DNA of 64,000 nt from Candidatus Magasanikbacteria bacterium RIFOXYC2_FULL_42_28 (GCA_001784435.1 MFQZ01000003.1:1-64000), one strand, 5' to 3'. Numbered from the stretch's first letter, positions 45,968 through 54,420 are shown. Notes: generated from the letters alone by a model not told the origin. Translations and numbers: made by a program.

Positions 45968-47326
45968 ATGAATGAACCAATAAATCCGCAAGAATTGTTC
46001 TCCGCTGAAATTATTAATTACCCGGTGGACACGGAAAAATTAGGAAAAATAAATTATGTAAATCTGGATAACGCCGCCACCACTCCCCCGTTTAAGTGCG
46101 TGGAAGAGGGTGTTAAAAAATATCTGGAAAGCTACGGCTCGGTCCATCGTGGTGCAGGCGCTAAATCAATCGTATCCACGGACATTTACGAGCAAAGTCG
46201 CGAATATATCAAAACTTTTGTCAACGCACCTGCTGACTCTTATGTGATGTTTACCGGCAATACCACCGGCGCCATGAATATGGCCGCCTATTTCTTTTCC
46301 TTTATACCGGGAAAAATTTTAGTTTCAGAAATTGAACACAGTTCTTCTTGGTTGCCTTGGATAAAAAGCGAAGGCATAAAATTTGTCGGCAAGGAACGCT
46401 TACCGCTTGACGAATTAGAAAACATCAATCAAAAAGTACAAAACCGCGGTCGGGAATATGTTTTACAATATCACATTAACGACCAATTTGAATTTGACTT
46501 GGAAACAATTGAGGAACAATTGCGCGAAAACCGCATCAAAGCCCTGGTGCTCACGGCCTCGTCAAATCTGACCGGCTATTGTCCGGATATTAAAAAAATC
46601 AGCACACTAACACACCGATACGGCGCTTACCTGATAGTGGATGCCTGCCAATATCTGCAACATCACGAATTAGACATGACGGAATTGGGCATTGATTTCT
46701 TGGCCGCATCCGGACATAAATTTTACGCTCCTTACGGCGGTGGATTCTTGATCGGCCCCAAAAAGTTTTTAGATAAATTTTTGCCTTATCAAATTGGCGG
46801 TGGTAATTTGCCATACATCACGGACGGCGACGAATTTATTCGTTATCAAAATGTGCAAGCCCACGACCCGGGCACCCCTAACGCCGTTGGGGCAATCGCA
46901 ATGGATCTAGCTTTAAAACAACTACGCGAGTTAGGTTTTAATAATATCATCGCGCACGAACGGCATTTGACTCGCAAGGCATTTGAATACATGGCACAAA
47001 ATCCAGCCATAAAACTATACACGAACGACACTCACCTCAACACCGTAATCCCGTTCAATGCCATCGGACAATCAGCGACGGCGATCGCGGAAAAATTGAA
47101 CAAACAATATGGCATCGGCGTGCGCGCCGGCAGTTTTTGTGTATACCACGTAGTCAGAAAATTATTAAAAATTGAGAACGAAAGTCAAATTGTGGCCGAA
47201 GTCAAAAACGGCAATACTGATAATATTCCCGCTCTTGTCCGAATCTCTTTCGGGTTAGGCAATAACGAGGAAGATGTTGATCGATTGATTATGGCACTAA
47301 ACGAATTAACCCAATCAAATAAATAA
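45968..47326 (+). CDS. Class V aminotransferase / cysteine-desulfurase-like enzyme
   Basis: 452 aa, PLP-dependent. N-terminal NLDNAATTPP, GNTTGAMNMA, EIEHSSSWLPW, PLP-binding VDACQ and the Lys-containing SGHKFYAPYGGG (Lys251). A late RAGSFC segment could be the catalytic Cys loop of cysteine desulfurases, but it lacks the usual surroundings. Either sulfur donation or another PLP reaction is possible. It is divergent from TrmB, and a methyltransferase gene follows after 4 nt. Confidence 0.85.
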   Translation: MNEPINPQELFSAEIINYPVDTEKLGKINYVNLDNAATTPPFKCVEEGVKKYLESYGSVHRGAGAKSIVSTDIYEQSREYIKTFVNAPADSYVMFTGNTTGAMNMAAYFFSFIPGKILVSEIEHSSSWLPWIKSEGIKFVGKERLPLDELENINQKVQNRGREYVLQYHINDQFEFDLETIEEQLRENRIKALVLTASSNLTGYCPDIKKISTLTHRYGAYLIVDACQYLQHHELDMTELGIDFLAASGHKFYAPYGGGFLIGPKKFLDKFLPYQIGGGNLPYITDGDEFIRYQNVQAHDPGTPNAVGAIAMDLALKQLRELGFNNIIAHERHLTRKAFEYMAQNPAIKLYTNDTHLNTVIPFNAIGQSATAIAEKLNKQYGIGVRAGSFCVYHVVRKLLKIENESQIVAEVKNGNTDNIPALVRISFGLGNNEEDVDRLIMALNELTQSNK

Positions 47327-47330
47327 CACT

Positions 47331-48032
47331 ATGAAAAAAAGCCAATTTACGACAATCAAACCAACAGAATTAAACTATGAAAAATACGCTACTGAAAAAT
47401 ATGATGATGAAATCAAGAAAGTAATTCCCGGGTATAAAAAAATTCACCAAACCATTTATCAATACACACGAAAAATAAACAAAAAAACTACCAGCCACGT
47501 GCTCGACCTGGGCTGCGGTACCGGCATCACCAGCGCGGTTATTCGACGCGCTCTCCCGACCGCTTATTTTGATTTAATTGATTTTTCTAGACAAATGCTG
47601 TCTGGAGCGAAAAGAAAATTGGGTAAAAACAGAGTCCGCTATTATTTAGGTGATTTGGCATTGTTTAAACCAAAAATAAAATATGACATTACCACTACTG
47701 TCATCGGATTGCATCATCAAAATGATCGTGGCAAACAAAAAATATTTAAAATGACCTATAATAATCTTAACGGTGGTGGTATTTTTATTTATAGTGACTT
47801 GATGACATACCAAAATCTTAATACAGCCGCTTATAACTCGGCCCGACATATCAGTCACCTGACAAAGAATTCAAAAAGTAAAAAGATGCTTACGGAGTGG
47901 GCTTACCACCATTTGTATTTAAACAAACTTACCACCGTTGAGCAACAAATAAGCTGGCTTAAAAAAACCGGCTTTAAAATAATTAAACGGCAGGATTTCT
48001 TTAATACGGTATTACTGATATGTAGGAAATAA
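47331..48032 (+). CDS. Class I SAM-dependent methyltransferase
   Basis: 233 aa; motif I VLDLGCGTG (57-65), then DLIDFSRQML and the TTVIGLHHQ motif. Type 11 methyltransferase fold. Starts 4 nt after the aminotransferase stop and ends in a terminator, so the two form an operon probably under TrmB control. Substrate unknown. Confidence 0.85.
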   Translation: MKKSQFTTIKPTELNYEKYATEKYDDEIKKVIPGYKKIHQTIYQYTRKINKKTTSHVLDLGCGTGITSAVIRRALPTAYFDLIDFSRQMLSGAKRKLGKNRVRYYLGDLALFKPKIKYDITTTVIGLHHQNDRGKQKIFKMTYNNLNGGGIFIYSDLMTYQNLNTAAYNSARHISHLTKNSKSKKMLTEWAYHHLYLNKLTTVEQQISWLKKTGFKIIKRQDFFNTVLLICRK

Positions 48033-48068
48033 AACACCCTGACAAAATTTTGTCGGGGTGTTTTTTTG
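48031..48068 (+). terminator. Intrinsic terminator
   Basis: ACACCCTGACAAAATTTTGTCGGGGTGT followed by TTTTTT. It sits at the stop of the methyltransferase gene. Confidence 0.85.
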
Positions 48069-48101
48069 TGAAACGAATTTTAGAGATTAAACTAGCGTTA
48101 A

Positions 48102-48194
48102 GGGATTCCTCCGCTCGCTACGGCTCGGTCGGAATGACAGCGAGAGATTGCTTCCCGCCAGAGGCGGGCAGGCGTCTGCTTCTCGCAATGACAA
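48102..48194. repeat. Nested palindromic repeats
   Basis: A GGATTCCTCCGCTCGCT...GGTCGGAATGACAG unit and a GAGAGATTGC...CTCGCAATGACA unit, the latter interrupted by CCCGCCAGAGGCGGG. Families of 15016 and 25802. The rest of 48195-48234 is A/T-rich with no clear feature. Confidence 0.7.
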
Positions 48195-48234
48195 TCGCTA
48201 ATTTTGATTTTTGATATTTAATTTTTGATATTTT

Positions 48235-51200
48235 TTAACTGCACCCCGTCGTACTCCCACAATTCAAACACTTGTAACAACTTCCACTCCGAATAGTCAT
48301 GTGCCCACAAGTTCCACACGGAGGCGCGTCGCCCATCATATTAGACAGCATCGCGTCGACGGCGGTAGTTTTTTTGCTGGCCGATGGCATTTTTGGCAAA
48401 CTCATTTGGGCTTCGGCAATTTCTACTTGCTCGGATTCTTTTTTAACTAAACTGTCTGGCGTTTCCAATTCTAACGATGTCTGCGCCGTCGCCTCTTGGG
48501 CAATATGCGCCAACTGTTGAGCGCGGTTGCGTTGGATGCCGGTGGGTTTGACTTGGACAAAATCCGTTCGGCCTAAATATTCCATTCCGATGACGCGGAA
48601 AATAAAATCAATAATGGAAGTGGAAAATTTAACATTGGGGTGATCAGTCATGCCCGATGGCTCAAAGCGCGTAAAAGTAAATTTATCTACATATTCTTCT
48701 AGTGGCACGCCATATTGCAAACCGGTAGAAATGGAAATGGCGAATAAATTTAACAAACTGCGGAACGACGCACCCTCTTTATACATATCGATAAACACCT
48801 CGCCTAATTTGCCGTCCGGGAATTCGCCGGTGCGTAGGAATAGTTTTTGACCGCCAACTTTGGCTTTAATAGTCATACCACTGCGTTTGTAAGGCAACTT
48901 GCGTTGTTCGCCGTGGATGTAAACATGTTTGCCGTTGGAGGTGCCATCGTGGGCGTAATTTATTTGCATGTCTTCGGCATCAACGGCTTGTTGCCAATCG
49001 CCGTTGGCGAGTGCTCCCACCCCCTCTGCTTCTCCCCCTCGGGCAGGGGGAGACACCGCGACCGCGCCACCAACTACCGGGGCAACTTTCTCTTCAATTT
49101 TTTCTTCTTTTTTGCTTTCGGTTTTTTTGCTTTTGGCCGAAAGCGGTTGTGATAATTTACAACCGTCGCGATAAATTGCGTTGCATTTTAAGCCCAATTT
49201 CCACGAGGCCATGTAAGCGATTTTGATATCCTCTACCGTCGCTTCGTTCGGCATATTAATTGTTTTGGAAATTGAACCGCACAAAAACGGTTGCACCGCG
49301 GCCATCATCCGGATATGACCAAGATAATGAATATAGCGCTGGCCTTTTTTGCCGTTCTTGTTGGCAGTATCAAACACCGCATAATGTTCCGAGCGTAAAT
49401 GGGGCGCACCTTCAATCGTCATCGCTCCGCAGACAAATTCGTTCGCTTCGGACACCTGTTCATCAGTAAATCCAAGCGCTTTTAACAAATTAAAATTGGG
49501 GTCATTGTATTGTTCGCTCGTGTAGCCCAATCGTTTTAGACATTCCTCTCCCAAAGTCCAAACATTAAATACAAAACCCATTTCAAACGCACCGAGCAAG
49601 GTCTTTTCAATTTTGGCAATATCTTCATCAACAAAACCTTTAACTTTTAAACTTTCGGAGTTGATGTGCGGACAATTTTTTAGAGTGGCGCGGCCTTTTA
49701 GATAATCAGCAATGTCGTCAATTTGTTTCTGATTATAACCCAAAGTTTTAAGCGCCATCGGGACGCTCTCATTCACAATTTTGAAATATCCGCCACCGGC
49801 TAATTTTTTAAATTTCACGAGCGCGAAATCCGGCTCCACGCCGGTGGTGGAACAATCCATCACAAGACCAATCGTTCCGGTCGGAGCCAGCAAAGTGGTT
49901 TGAGCGTTACGATAACCATAACGCTCACCCATTTCTAACGCTTCATTCCACAAATTGCGCGCGGCCACGAGCAAATACGCGGGCGCAAATTCTTCAGAAA
50001 TTCCAACCGGCTTAACAGCCAAAGATTCATATTCGTCATCAGAGGCGTTAAACGCGGCCCGACGATGATTGCGAATCACACGCAGCATTTCGGCGCGATT
50101 ATGTTTGAATTTTGGAAATGGTCCTAAATTTTTCGCCATTTCGGCCGAGGTAATATATGATTGTGCGCCCATGATGGCCGTGACGGAACCGGCAAAAGCC
50201 AGGGCCTCGGGTGAGTCATAAGGAATACCAGCGGTCATAAGTACCGAACCAATATTGGCATAACCCAATCCCAAAGTGCGAAAATCATAACTACCTTGCG
50301 CAATTTCTTTACTGGGGAATTGTGCCATTAAAACACTTGTTTCCAAAACTACAGTCCAAAGACGCGTGGCATATTTAAAACCTTCAATATCAAAACTCGC
50401 GGTCTCGCTGTCATAAAAATGGGCAAGGTTAATAGAGGCGAGATTACAGGCAGTGTTGTCGATGAACATGTATTCACTGCAAGGATTACTCGCGTTAATC
50501 CGACCGGAATTCGGACAGGTGTGCCATTCATTAATGGTAGTATCATACTGCAACCCCGGATCGGCACATGACCAAGCCGAAGTGGCGATTTGTTCCCAAA
50601 GTGAGCGCGCGGGCAAAGTTTTACAAACCTTACCGCCGGTACGCCATTTTAAATTCCAGTCCGCGCCGGTTTCTACTGCTTCTAAATATTCTTGCGTAAC
50701 GCGCACAGAGTTGTTGGAATTTTGACCGGACACAGTGTTATACGCTTCGCCTTCATAATGTGAATCATAGCCGGCCGCGACCATGGCCGCAACTTTCTTT
50801 TCTTCATTAACTTTCCAAATAATAAATTCTTCAATATCCGGATGATCAACATCTAAAATTACCATTTTCGCCGCACGCCGAGTGGTACCGCCGGATTTAA
50901 TCCCACCGGCCGCACGATCGCCGATTTTAAGCCAGCTCATTAAGCCCGATGATGTGCCACCACCGGATAACGGCTCGCCCCGTCCACGCAAAGCGGAAAA
51001 ATTCGTGCCGGTACCGGAGCCATATTTAAACAACCGCGCCTCGCGCACCCATAAATCCATAATACCACCTTCGTTGACCAAATCGTCGTTAACGGATTGG
51101 ATAAAACAGGCGTGCGGTTGCGGATGAGTATAAGAATCTTCCGAACGAGTTAATACGCCGGTGTCAGGATTAATATAATAATGTCCTTGTGATGGCCCGT

Positions 51201-51723
51201 TAATTCCATACGCCCATTGCAAACCGGTATTAAACCATTGCGGAGAATTTGGCGCGGCCATTTGGTTGATTATCATGTAAACGAGCTCGTCGTAAAATAC
51301 AACCGCGTCCTCGGCACTGGCAAAGTAACCATATTTTTCCGCCCAATATCGCCAAGTACCGGCCAAACGGTGCGCCACTTGCTTAACGCTGTTTTCAGGA
51401 CCAAGCATGGGGGTCCCGTCAGCGTTCAACTTTGGCGCACCGTCCGCATCATACTGCAGAACGCCGGCTTTACGAAAATATTTTTGCGCCAAAATATCCG
51501 TGGCCACTTGCGACCACGTTTTTGGCACCTCTACATCGTTCATTTCAAAAATTATCTTACCGGTTGACTCGCGAATTACAGACGAACGCAGTTCGTACTG
51601 GAACATATCGTACGGACTCACCCCGTTTTTAGTAAAATGCCGTTCAAATTTCAGGCCATTTTCCGGTGAATATTTATAATCAGAATCAACTTTAAAAATT
51701 TTAGTGGCGACAGCGGTGTTCAT
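48235..51723 (-). CDS. nrdJ: Adenosylcobalamin-dependent ribonucleotide reductase (class II)
   Basis: 1162 aa from the ATG at 51723 (MNTAVATKIF); the frame runs to 51780 but the added residues are unlike the family and lie across the leader. Motifs: PNSPQWFNTG, FKYGSGTGTN, the NPCSEYMF catalytic Cys/Glu region, LLAPTGTIG, the TSCPD-like GMTIKAKVGG part and a C-terminal redox zinc module CGTCGH...CLNCG. It makes dNTPs without oxygen limits. The cofactor route is supported by the adenosyltransferase at 44501. A NrdR-box-like palindrome is in its leader. Confidence 0.96.
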   Translation of the reverse strand: MNTAVATKIFKVDSDYKYSPENGLKFERHFTKNGVSPYDMFQYELRSSVIRESTGKIIFEMNDVEVPKTWSQVATDILAQKYFRKAGVLQYDADGAPKLNADGTPMLGPENSVKQVAHRLAGTWRYWAEKYGYFASAEDAVVFYDELVYMIINQMAAPNSPQWFNTGLQWAYGINGPSQGHYYINPDTGVLTRSEDSYTHPQPHACFIQSVNDDLVNEGGIMDLWVREARLFKYGSGTGTNFSALRGRGEPLSGGGTSSGLMSWLKIGDRAAGGIKSGGTTRRAAKMVILDVDHPDIEEFIIWKVNEEKKVAAMVAAGYDSHYEGEAYNTVSGQNSNNSVRVTQEYLEAVETGADWNLKWRTGGKVCKTLPARSLWEQIATSAWSCADPGLQYDTTINEWHTCPNSGRINASNPCSEYMFIDNTACNLASINLAHFYDSETASFDIEGFKYATRLWTVVLETSVLMAQFPSKEIAQGSYDFRTLGLGYANIGSVLMTAGIPYDSPEALAFAGSVTAIMGAQSYITSAEMAKNLGPFPKFKHNRAEMLRVIRNHRRAAFNASDDEYESLAVKPVGISEEFAPAYLLVAARNLWNEALEMGERYGYRNAQTTLLAPTGTIGLVMDCSTTGVEPDFALVKFKKLAGGGYFKIVNESVPMALKTLGYNQKQIDDIADYLKGRATLKNCPHINSESLKVKGFVDEDIAKIEKTLLGAFEMGFVFNVWTLGEECLKRLGYTSEQYNDPNFNLLKALGFTDEQVSEANEFVCGAMTIEGAPHLRSEHYAVFDTANKNGKKGQRYIHYLGHIRMMAAVQPFLCGSISKTINMPNEATVEDIKIAYMASWKLGLKCNAIYRDGCKLSQPLSAKSKKTESKKEEKIEEKVAPVVGGAVAVSPPARGGEAEGVGALANGDWQQAVDAEDMQINYAHDGTSNGKHVYIHGEQRKLPYKRSGMTIKAKVGGQKLFLRTGEFPDGKLGEVFIDMYKEGASFRSLLNLFAISISTGLQYGVPLEEYVDKFTFTRFEPSGMTDHPNVKFSTSIIDFIFRVIGMEYLGRTDFVQVKPTGIQRNRAQQLAHIAQEATAQTSLELETPDSLVKKESEQVEIAEAQMSLPKMPSASKKTTAVDAMLSNMMGDAPPCGTCGHMTIRSGSCYKCLNCGSTTGCS

Positions 51724-51776
51724 ATTGTTATAATTATGGGTGAAACCCTGTAATTTGTTATTTAAATTGATTTGAA

Positions 51777-51792
51777 ACACTATATGTAGTGT
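51777..51792 (-). promoter_or_regulatory. NrdR-box-like operator in the nrdJ leader
   Basis: The palindrome ACACTATATGTAGTGT matches the NrdR box consensus (acaCwAtATaTwGtgt) at 15 of 16 positions. It lies about 54 nt upstream of the ATG and just after the predicted start site. Only one clear box is visible; two in tandem are usual. Confidence 0.7.
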
Positions 51793-51811
51793 TTAAGTTC
51801 AAGGCCTATAC

Positions 51812-51820
51812 ATTATATCA
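51812..51820 (-). promoter_or_regulatory. Extended -10 promoter of nrdJ
   Basis: TGA-TATAAT (-10 at 51812-51817) on the minus strand. A TTGACG lies only 8 bp before the TGn, so it is not a properly spaced -35. A perfect DnaA-box TTATCCACA is at 51903-51911. Confidence 0.55.
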
Positions 51821-51958
51821 CACTCCGTCAAGAGCGACCAAATGACGACAAAAACCTTACAGTTGAGAGAAAAAAACCAACAAAAAATTTTGTTTGTAAA
51901 AGTTATCCACACCCCTCCGTCCCGACTGTGTCGGGACTACGGCGGTACAAGTCACTAA

Positions 51959-53029
51959 CTAACGCCACAACCAACACTCGCTCGCTACCTTTTGCTTTAA
52001 CTTTCGCGAATTGCCATGACTGATAAGCCCTAAATACGATTGGACAACAGTATCTTTCGTAGTTAGGCGAATTTTTCGCAACATTCTCTGTTTTGTTTTA
52101 GTTCGAATAACACGATGGTCAAAGAAATTCACCCAACCAAGAAAATCAACACCGGAAGACACGGTTTTTATAAAAACTTTATCCGGATGCAAGGTAAGTT
52201 TTAAATTTGATTGTAAAAATTCTTGTATTTTTGGCATTGCCGCCTCCAACCGAAATTTATCACGCGAAAGAAAAATAAAATCATCGGCATACCGCGCGTA
52301 ATAATGAGATTTTAGCCGGTGCTTTACCCATTGATCAAATTTATTTAAATAAATATTGGCGAATAACTGTGAGGTAAGATTGCCGAGAGGTAAGCCGACG
52401 CCAGATAATGATTCTGTGTGGAAACTGTTAATAATATTCTGCAACAGTCGAAGTATATTTTGATCAGGAATATAGCTACGCAATATTGTCAGTAATATTT
52501 CGTGATTAATACTCGCAAAAAATTTCCTAATATCACATTTCAACACCCAACAAGTACGGTTATGATTTTTACTCACTCGAAACACCAAATTTCTAAAACT
52601 ATTTACCGCCTTATGCGTCCCTTTATTATCACGGCAGGAAAAAGATCCGGCAATAAAAGTTTTATCAAAAAATGGATATAAAATCCGATAAACAGCGTGG
52701 TGGAGTAGCCGATCGCGCACGCTTGCCTTATGAATATGCCGTCGTTTGGGATCGTTAATAAAAAAACTTTTATAACCGCCGTGTTGATAAACGCGATTGA
52801 CTAAATCTTCGTGAAGTTCTACAATATTATCCATTAAGCGACTCTCAAACTCCACAACATCAATTTTCTTTTTCTTGTCAATTATAAATTCCTCCCACGC
52901 TAAACATAAATTTTCGTGGGAAATAATATTTTCATAACTATGACTCAATTGAATTTTCCCGCCGACACGGCAATTAAGCCCCCCCCCCCAGCAAAGCCGT
53001 ACTGAAATTCCCATTTTGACTGAACTCAA
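51959..53029 (-). CDS. DGR reverse transcriptase
   Basis: 356 aa as drawn. Catalytic motif A has Asp166 (KCDIRKFF). Motif 4 reads GLPLGNLTSQ (212-221), the GxxxSQ form typical of DGR RTs and unlike the QGSPLSP of group II introns. YADD is at 247-250. The drawn N-terminus (residues 1-27) runs through an 11-C tract and is not family-like. Homology appears to start at LSHSYENII, where a TTG at 52948 is a possible start. There is no maturase or HNH domain. It makes mutagenised cDNA from TR. Confidence 0.95.
   Translation of the reverse strand: MSSVKMGISVRLCWGGGLNCRVGGKIQLSHSYENIISHENLCLAWEEFIIDKKKKIDVVEFESRLMDNIVELHEDLVNRVYQHGGYKSFFINDPKRRHIHKASVRDRLLHHAVYRILYPFFDKTFIAGSFSCRDNKGTHKAVNSFRNLVFRVSKNHNRTCWVLKCDIRKFFASINHEILLTILRSYIPDQNILRLLQNIINSFHTESLSGVGLPLGNLTSQLFANIYLNKFDQWVKHRLKSHYYARYADDFIFLSRDKFRLEAAMPKIQEFLQSNLKLTLHPDKVFIKTVSSGVDFLGWVNFFDHRVIRTKTKQRMLRKIRLTTKDTVVQSYLGLISHGNSRKLKQKVASECWLWR
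52979..52989. repeat. 11-C homopolymer tract
   Basis: C11 lies in the overlap between the RT and Avd 5' ends. An ATG at 52940 reads MTQLNFPADTAIK up to the tract but ends in TGA at 53003. With one C fewer the frame would join the Avd frame (…ILTELKICYLL). It may be phase-variable slippage or a base-calling error. Confidence 0.75.
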
Positions 53030-53351
53030 GATTTGTTATTTGTTGTGGCATAGTTTTTTAATTGATCTCCCGCGTTTGACGCGCTACACGCTCGGCGTAA
53101 AAATAGATAATTTATTTACCGAACTACTGGGGATAACGATTGCCGCGCAATATACCAAACGAACTGATAAATTAGAATTTTTAGAAGAATTGAATAGAAA
53201 ATTTGATAACTTAAAATATTTTATCACTATTCTCTGGGAAGCAAAAGGGTTAAGTGCCGGAAAATATGCGCAACTATCTCAAAAACTCACACGCATCGGC
53301 CAAATGCTCGGCGGTTGGATTGCGCTTTTAAAAAGAAACTCTCCCAACTAA
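53016..53351 (+). CDS. Avd-like four-helix-bundle protein (DGR accessory)
   Basis: 111 aa with four amphipathic helices, e.g. LTRYTLGVKIDNLF, EFLEELNRKFDNLK and KYAQLSQKLTRIGQMLGGW. Avd binds the RT and TR RNA and is needed for retrohoming in known DGRs. It starts at a TTG; a better start is an ATG at 52940 in another frame, joined if one C of the C11 tract is lost. It is encoded opposite to RT, TR and target, which is unusual. Its TAA stop lies in the hairpin 53339-53361. Confidence 0.85.
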   Translation: MTELKICYLLWHSFLIDLPRLTRYTLGVKIDNLFTELLGITIAAQYTKRTDKLEFLEELNRKFDNLKYFITILWEAKGLSAGKYAQLSQKLTRIGQMLGGWIALLKRNSPN

Positions 53352-53361
53352 ATTGGGAGAG
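53339..53361. repeat. Hairpin downstream of TR
   Basis: CTCTCCCAA-CTAAA-TTGGGAGAG, a 9-bp stem with a 5-nt loop, 13 nt beyond the 3' end of TR on the minus strand. Confidence 0.8.
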
Positions 53362-53374
53362 AACGAGGATATTA

Positions 53375-53492
53375 GCTGAGGAAGCCGAACAGGTAGTTCC
53401 GATTCCAGTTGCCCTTGACCGTGTTGAGGTTCAGGTTGCGCCAGTCGGAATTGCCGTTGAGGTAGAGCACGTTGCCGTCCCGCGCGGAGCCG
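53375..53492 (-). repeat. DGR template repeat (TR)
   Basis: 118 nt, read on the minus strand. If translated in the VR frame it encodes GNVLYLNGNSDW...GNWNRNYLFGFLS, with Asn (AAC/AAT) codons at each of nine future variable positions. Aligned to VR (offset +473), 14 of its 26 adenines are changed and none of the other 92 bases is. Confidence 0.97.
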
Positions 53493-53841
53493 CCTACAAA
53501 TATACAAAATAACTTCTGTAACACCGCCCCTTGAATACTCTTGGGGTTGAATCGAATTTGGAAACTTTATTTCCCTACTATTTTGTACCGAGTATCTTCA
53601 TTTTTAGGGTATACCGGTAGCACACTAACTGGCAACATATCGCCAATTATTCCGGCCGATCGGTGTATCCAGAGTTCAACCGCCCAAAGCCGTAGCCGTG
53701 GACTGTTTCGTTTACTATCCGGATATAGTATACCACAAAAAGGAAGAGCGCGCACCGAGAACCGATGCGCGCGCGAGGTGAAACGAAGGGACCGAGCGAC
53801 CAAGGAACAAACAAAGTTCCAAGGCACCCAGGATCCCAGCG
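53493..53841 (-). other. TR-VR spacer, no gene
   Basis: Nothing protein-like is seen. On the minus strand TGG-TATACT at 53727-53735 is an extended -10 that could start TR RNA. A GC-rich hairpin GCGCGCA...TGCGCGC (about 53748-53775) and the stem-loop at 53800-53824 lie beyond VR. GC content rises sharply from about 53740 towards the target gene. Confidence 0.5.
53800..53824. repeat. Hairpin downstream of VR
   Basis: CCAAGGAAC-AAACAAA-GTTCCAAGG, a perfect 9-bp stem, 24 nt beyond the 3' end of VR on the minus strand. Known DGRs need a DNA hairpin at this place for target recognition. Confidence 0.8.
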
Positions 53842-54420
53842 CTACTCGCTGAGGAAGCCGAACAGGAAGCGCCGACGCCAGCGGCCCTTGACCGTGTCGA
53901 GGTACAGGCCGCGCCAGTCGGAATCGCCGTAGAGGTAGAGCACGCTGCCGTCCCGCGCGGAGCCGAGCTCCACGATCGGTGCGTTCCTCTGCTCATCGGG
54001 GTGTTGCACCCCGATGGCCAAGAGGTGCTTGGGCAGGATGGGCGGCTTGGCGTTCTCCTTCCCCCAAGCCAGCATCTCCTCGCGGAACGGATCCCTGTCA
54101 AACTGCACCAAGATCACGCTCGCCGGCTTGGCGAGGCCAACTTCATCATTCGCAAACTGCCGAACGATGTTGTCGTCGGTGCCGTCGTACTTGCCGATCT
54201 TGATTGCCTCGGCAACCGACGACACCTTGTACGGCTGGAGGACGAGCGTCCTCACAACCGTACCGATGAGCGGCGACGGCGGGGTGAGAGCCGGCCGTGT
54301 GACATCTTCCACGACGAGCTTGCGCTCACCGCGAAAAATGGCGCGGGCTACATCTGCGCCTCCCAACATGTTGAGGAGCGCTTCAGTTTCGCCCCTCCTC
54401 CAATCATCATACTTTCCCAT
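53842..54420 (-). CDS. DGR target protein with variable C-terminus
   Basis: 192 aa from the ATG at 54420, preceded by a strong AAGGAG 7 nt upstream; the frame continues to 54579 but the extra residues overlap the leader. The N-terminal half (MGKYDDWRRGETEALLNML) is not recognised. The C-terminal VR (residues 153-191) has the pattern of C-type-lectin-fold DGR proteins. Variable positions: Ser159, Tyr164, Asp166, Gly171, Tyr173, Asp175, Arg180, Arg182, Arg184, Phe185. No signal peptide is seen. The gene is much more GC-rich than its neighbours. Confidence 0.9.
   Translation of the reverse strand: MGKYDDWRRGETEALLNMLGGADVARAIFRGERKLVVEDVTRPALTPPSPLIGTVVRTLVLQPYKVSSVAEAIKIGKYDGTDDNIVRQFANDEVGLAKPASVILVQFDRDPFREEMLAWGKENAKPPILPKHLLAIGVQHPDEQRNAPIVELGSARDGSVLYLYGDSDWRGLYLDTVKGRWRRRFLFGFLSE
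53848..53965 (-). repeat. DGR variable repeat (VR)
   Basis: The 3' end of the target gene, up to the last residue before Glu and the TAG stop. Changes from TR: nine Asn codons became Ser, Tyr, Asp, Gly, Tyr, Asp, Arg, Arg, Arg, and one Tyr became Phe. All are adenine substitutions in the coding strand. The core is bounded by mismatches at both ends. Confidence 0.97.

Larger units (their letters stand above)
51959..54420 (-). other. Diversity-generating retroelement (DGR) cassette
   Basis: The cassette contains a DGR-type reverse transcriptase (51959-53029), an Avd-like four-helix-bundle protein on the opposite strand (53016-53351), a template repeat TR (53375-53492) and a target gene (53842-54420) whose 3' end is the variable repeat VR (53848-53965). 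TR and VR are 118 nt each, 473 nt apart and equal except for 14 substitutions, all at adenines of the TR coding strand. The RT copies TR RNA with adenine-specific errors and the cDNA replaces VR, diversifying the protein. Hairpins follow both TR and VR on the minus strand. Confidence 0.96.

Noticed and set aside
51959..53029. RT as a group II intron or retron protein
   Set aside because: No maturase X or HNH domain, no intron domain V-like sequence, no msr/msd; motif 4 is GxxxSQ and TR/VR are present.
53315..53852. Plus-strand ORFs over TR and spacer
   Set aside because: They are antisense shadows of the repeat and GC-rich spacer, with no family pattern.
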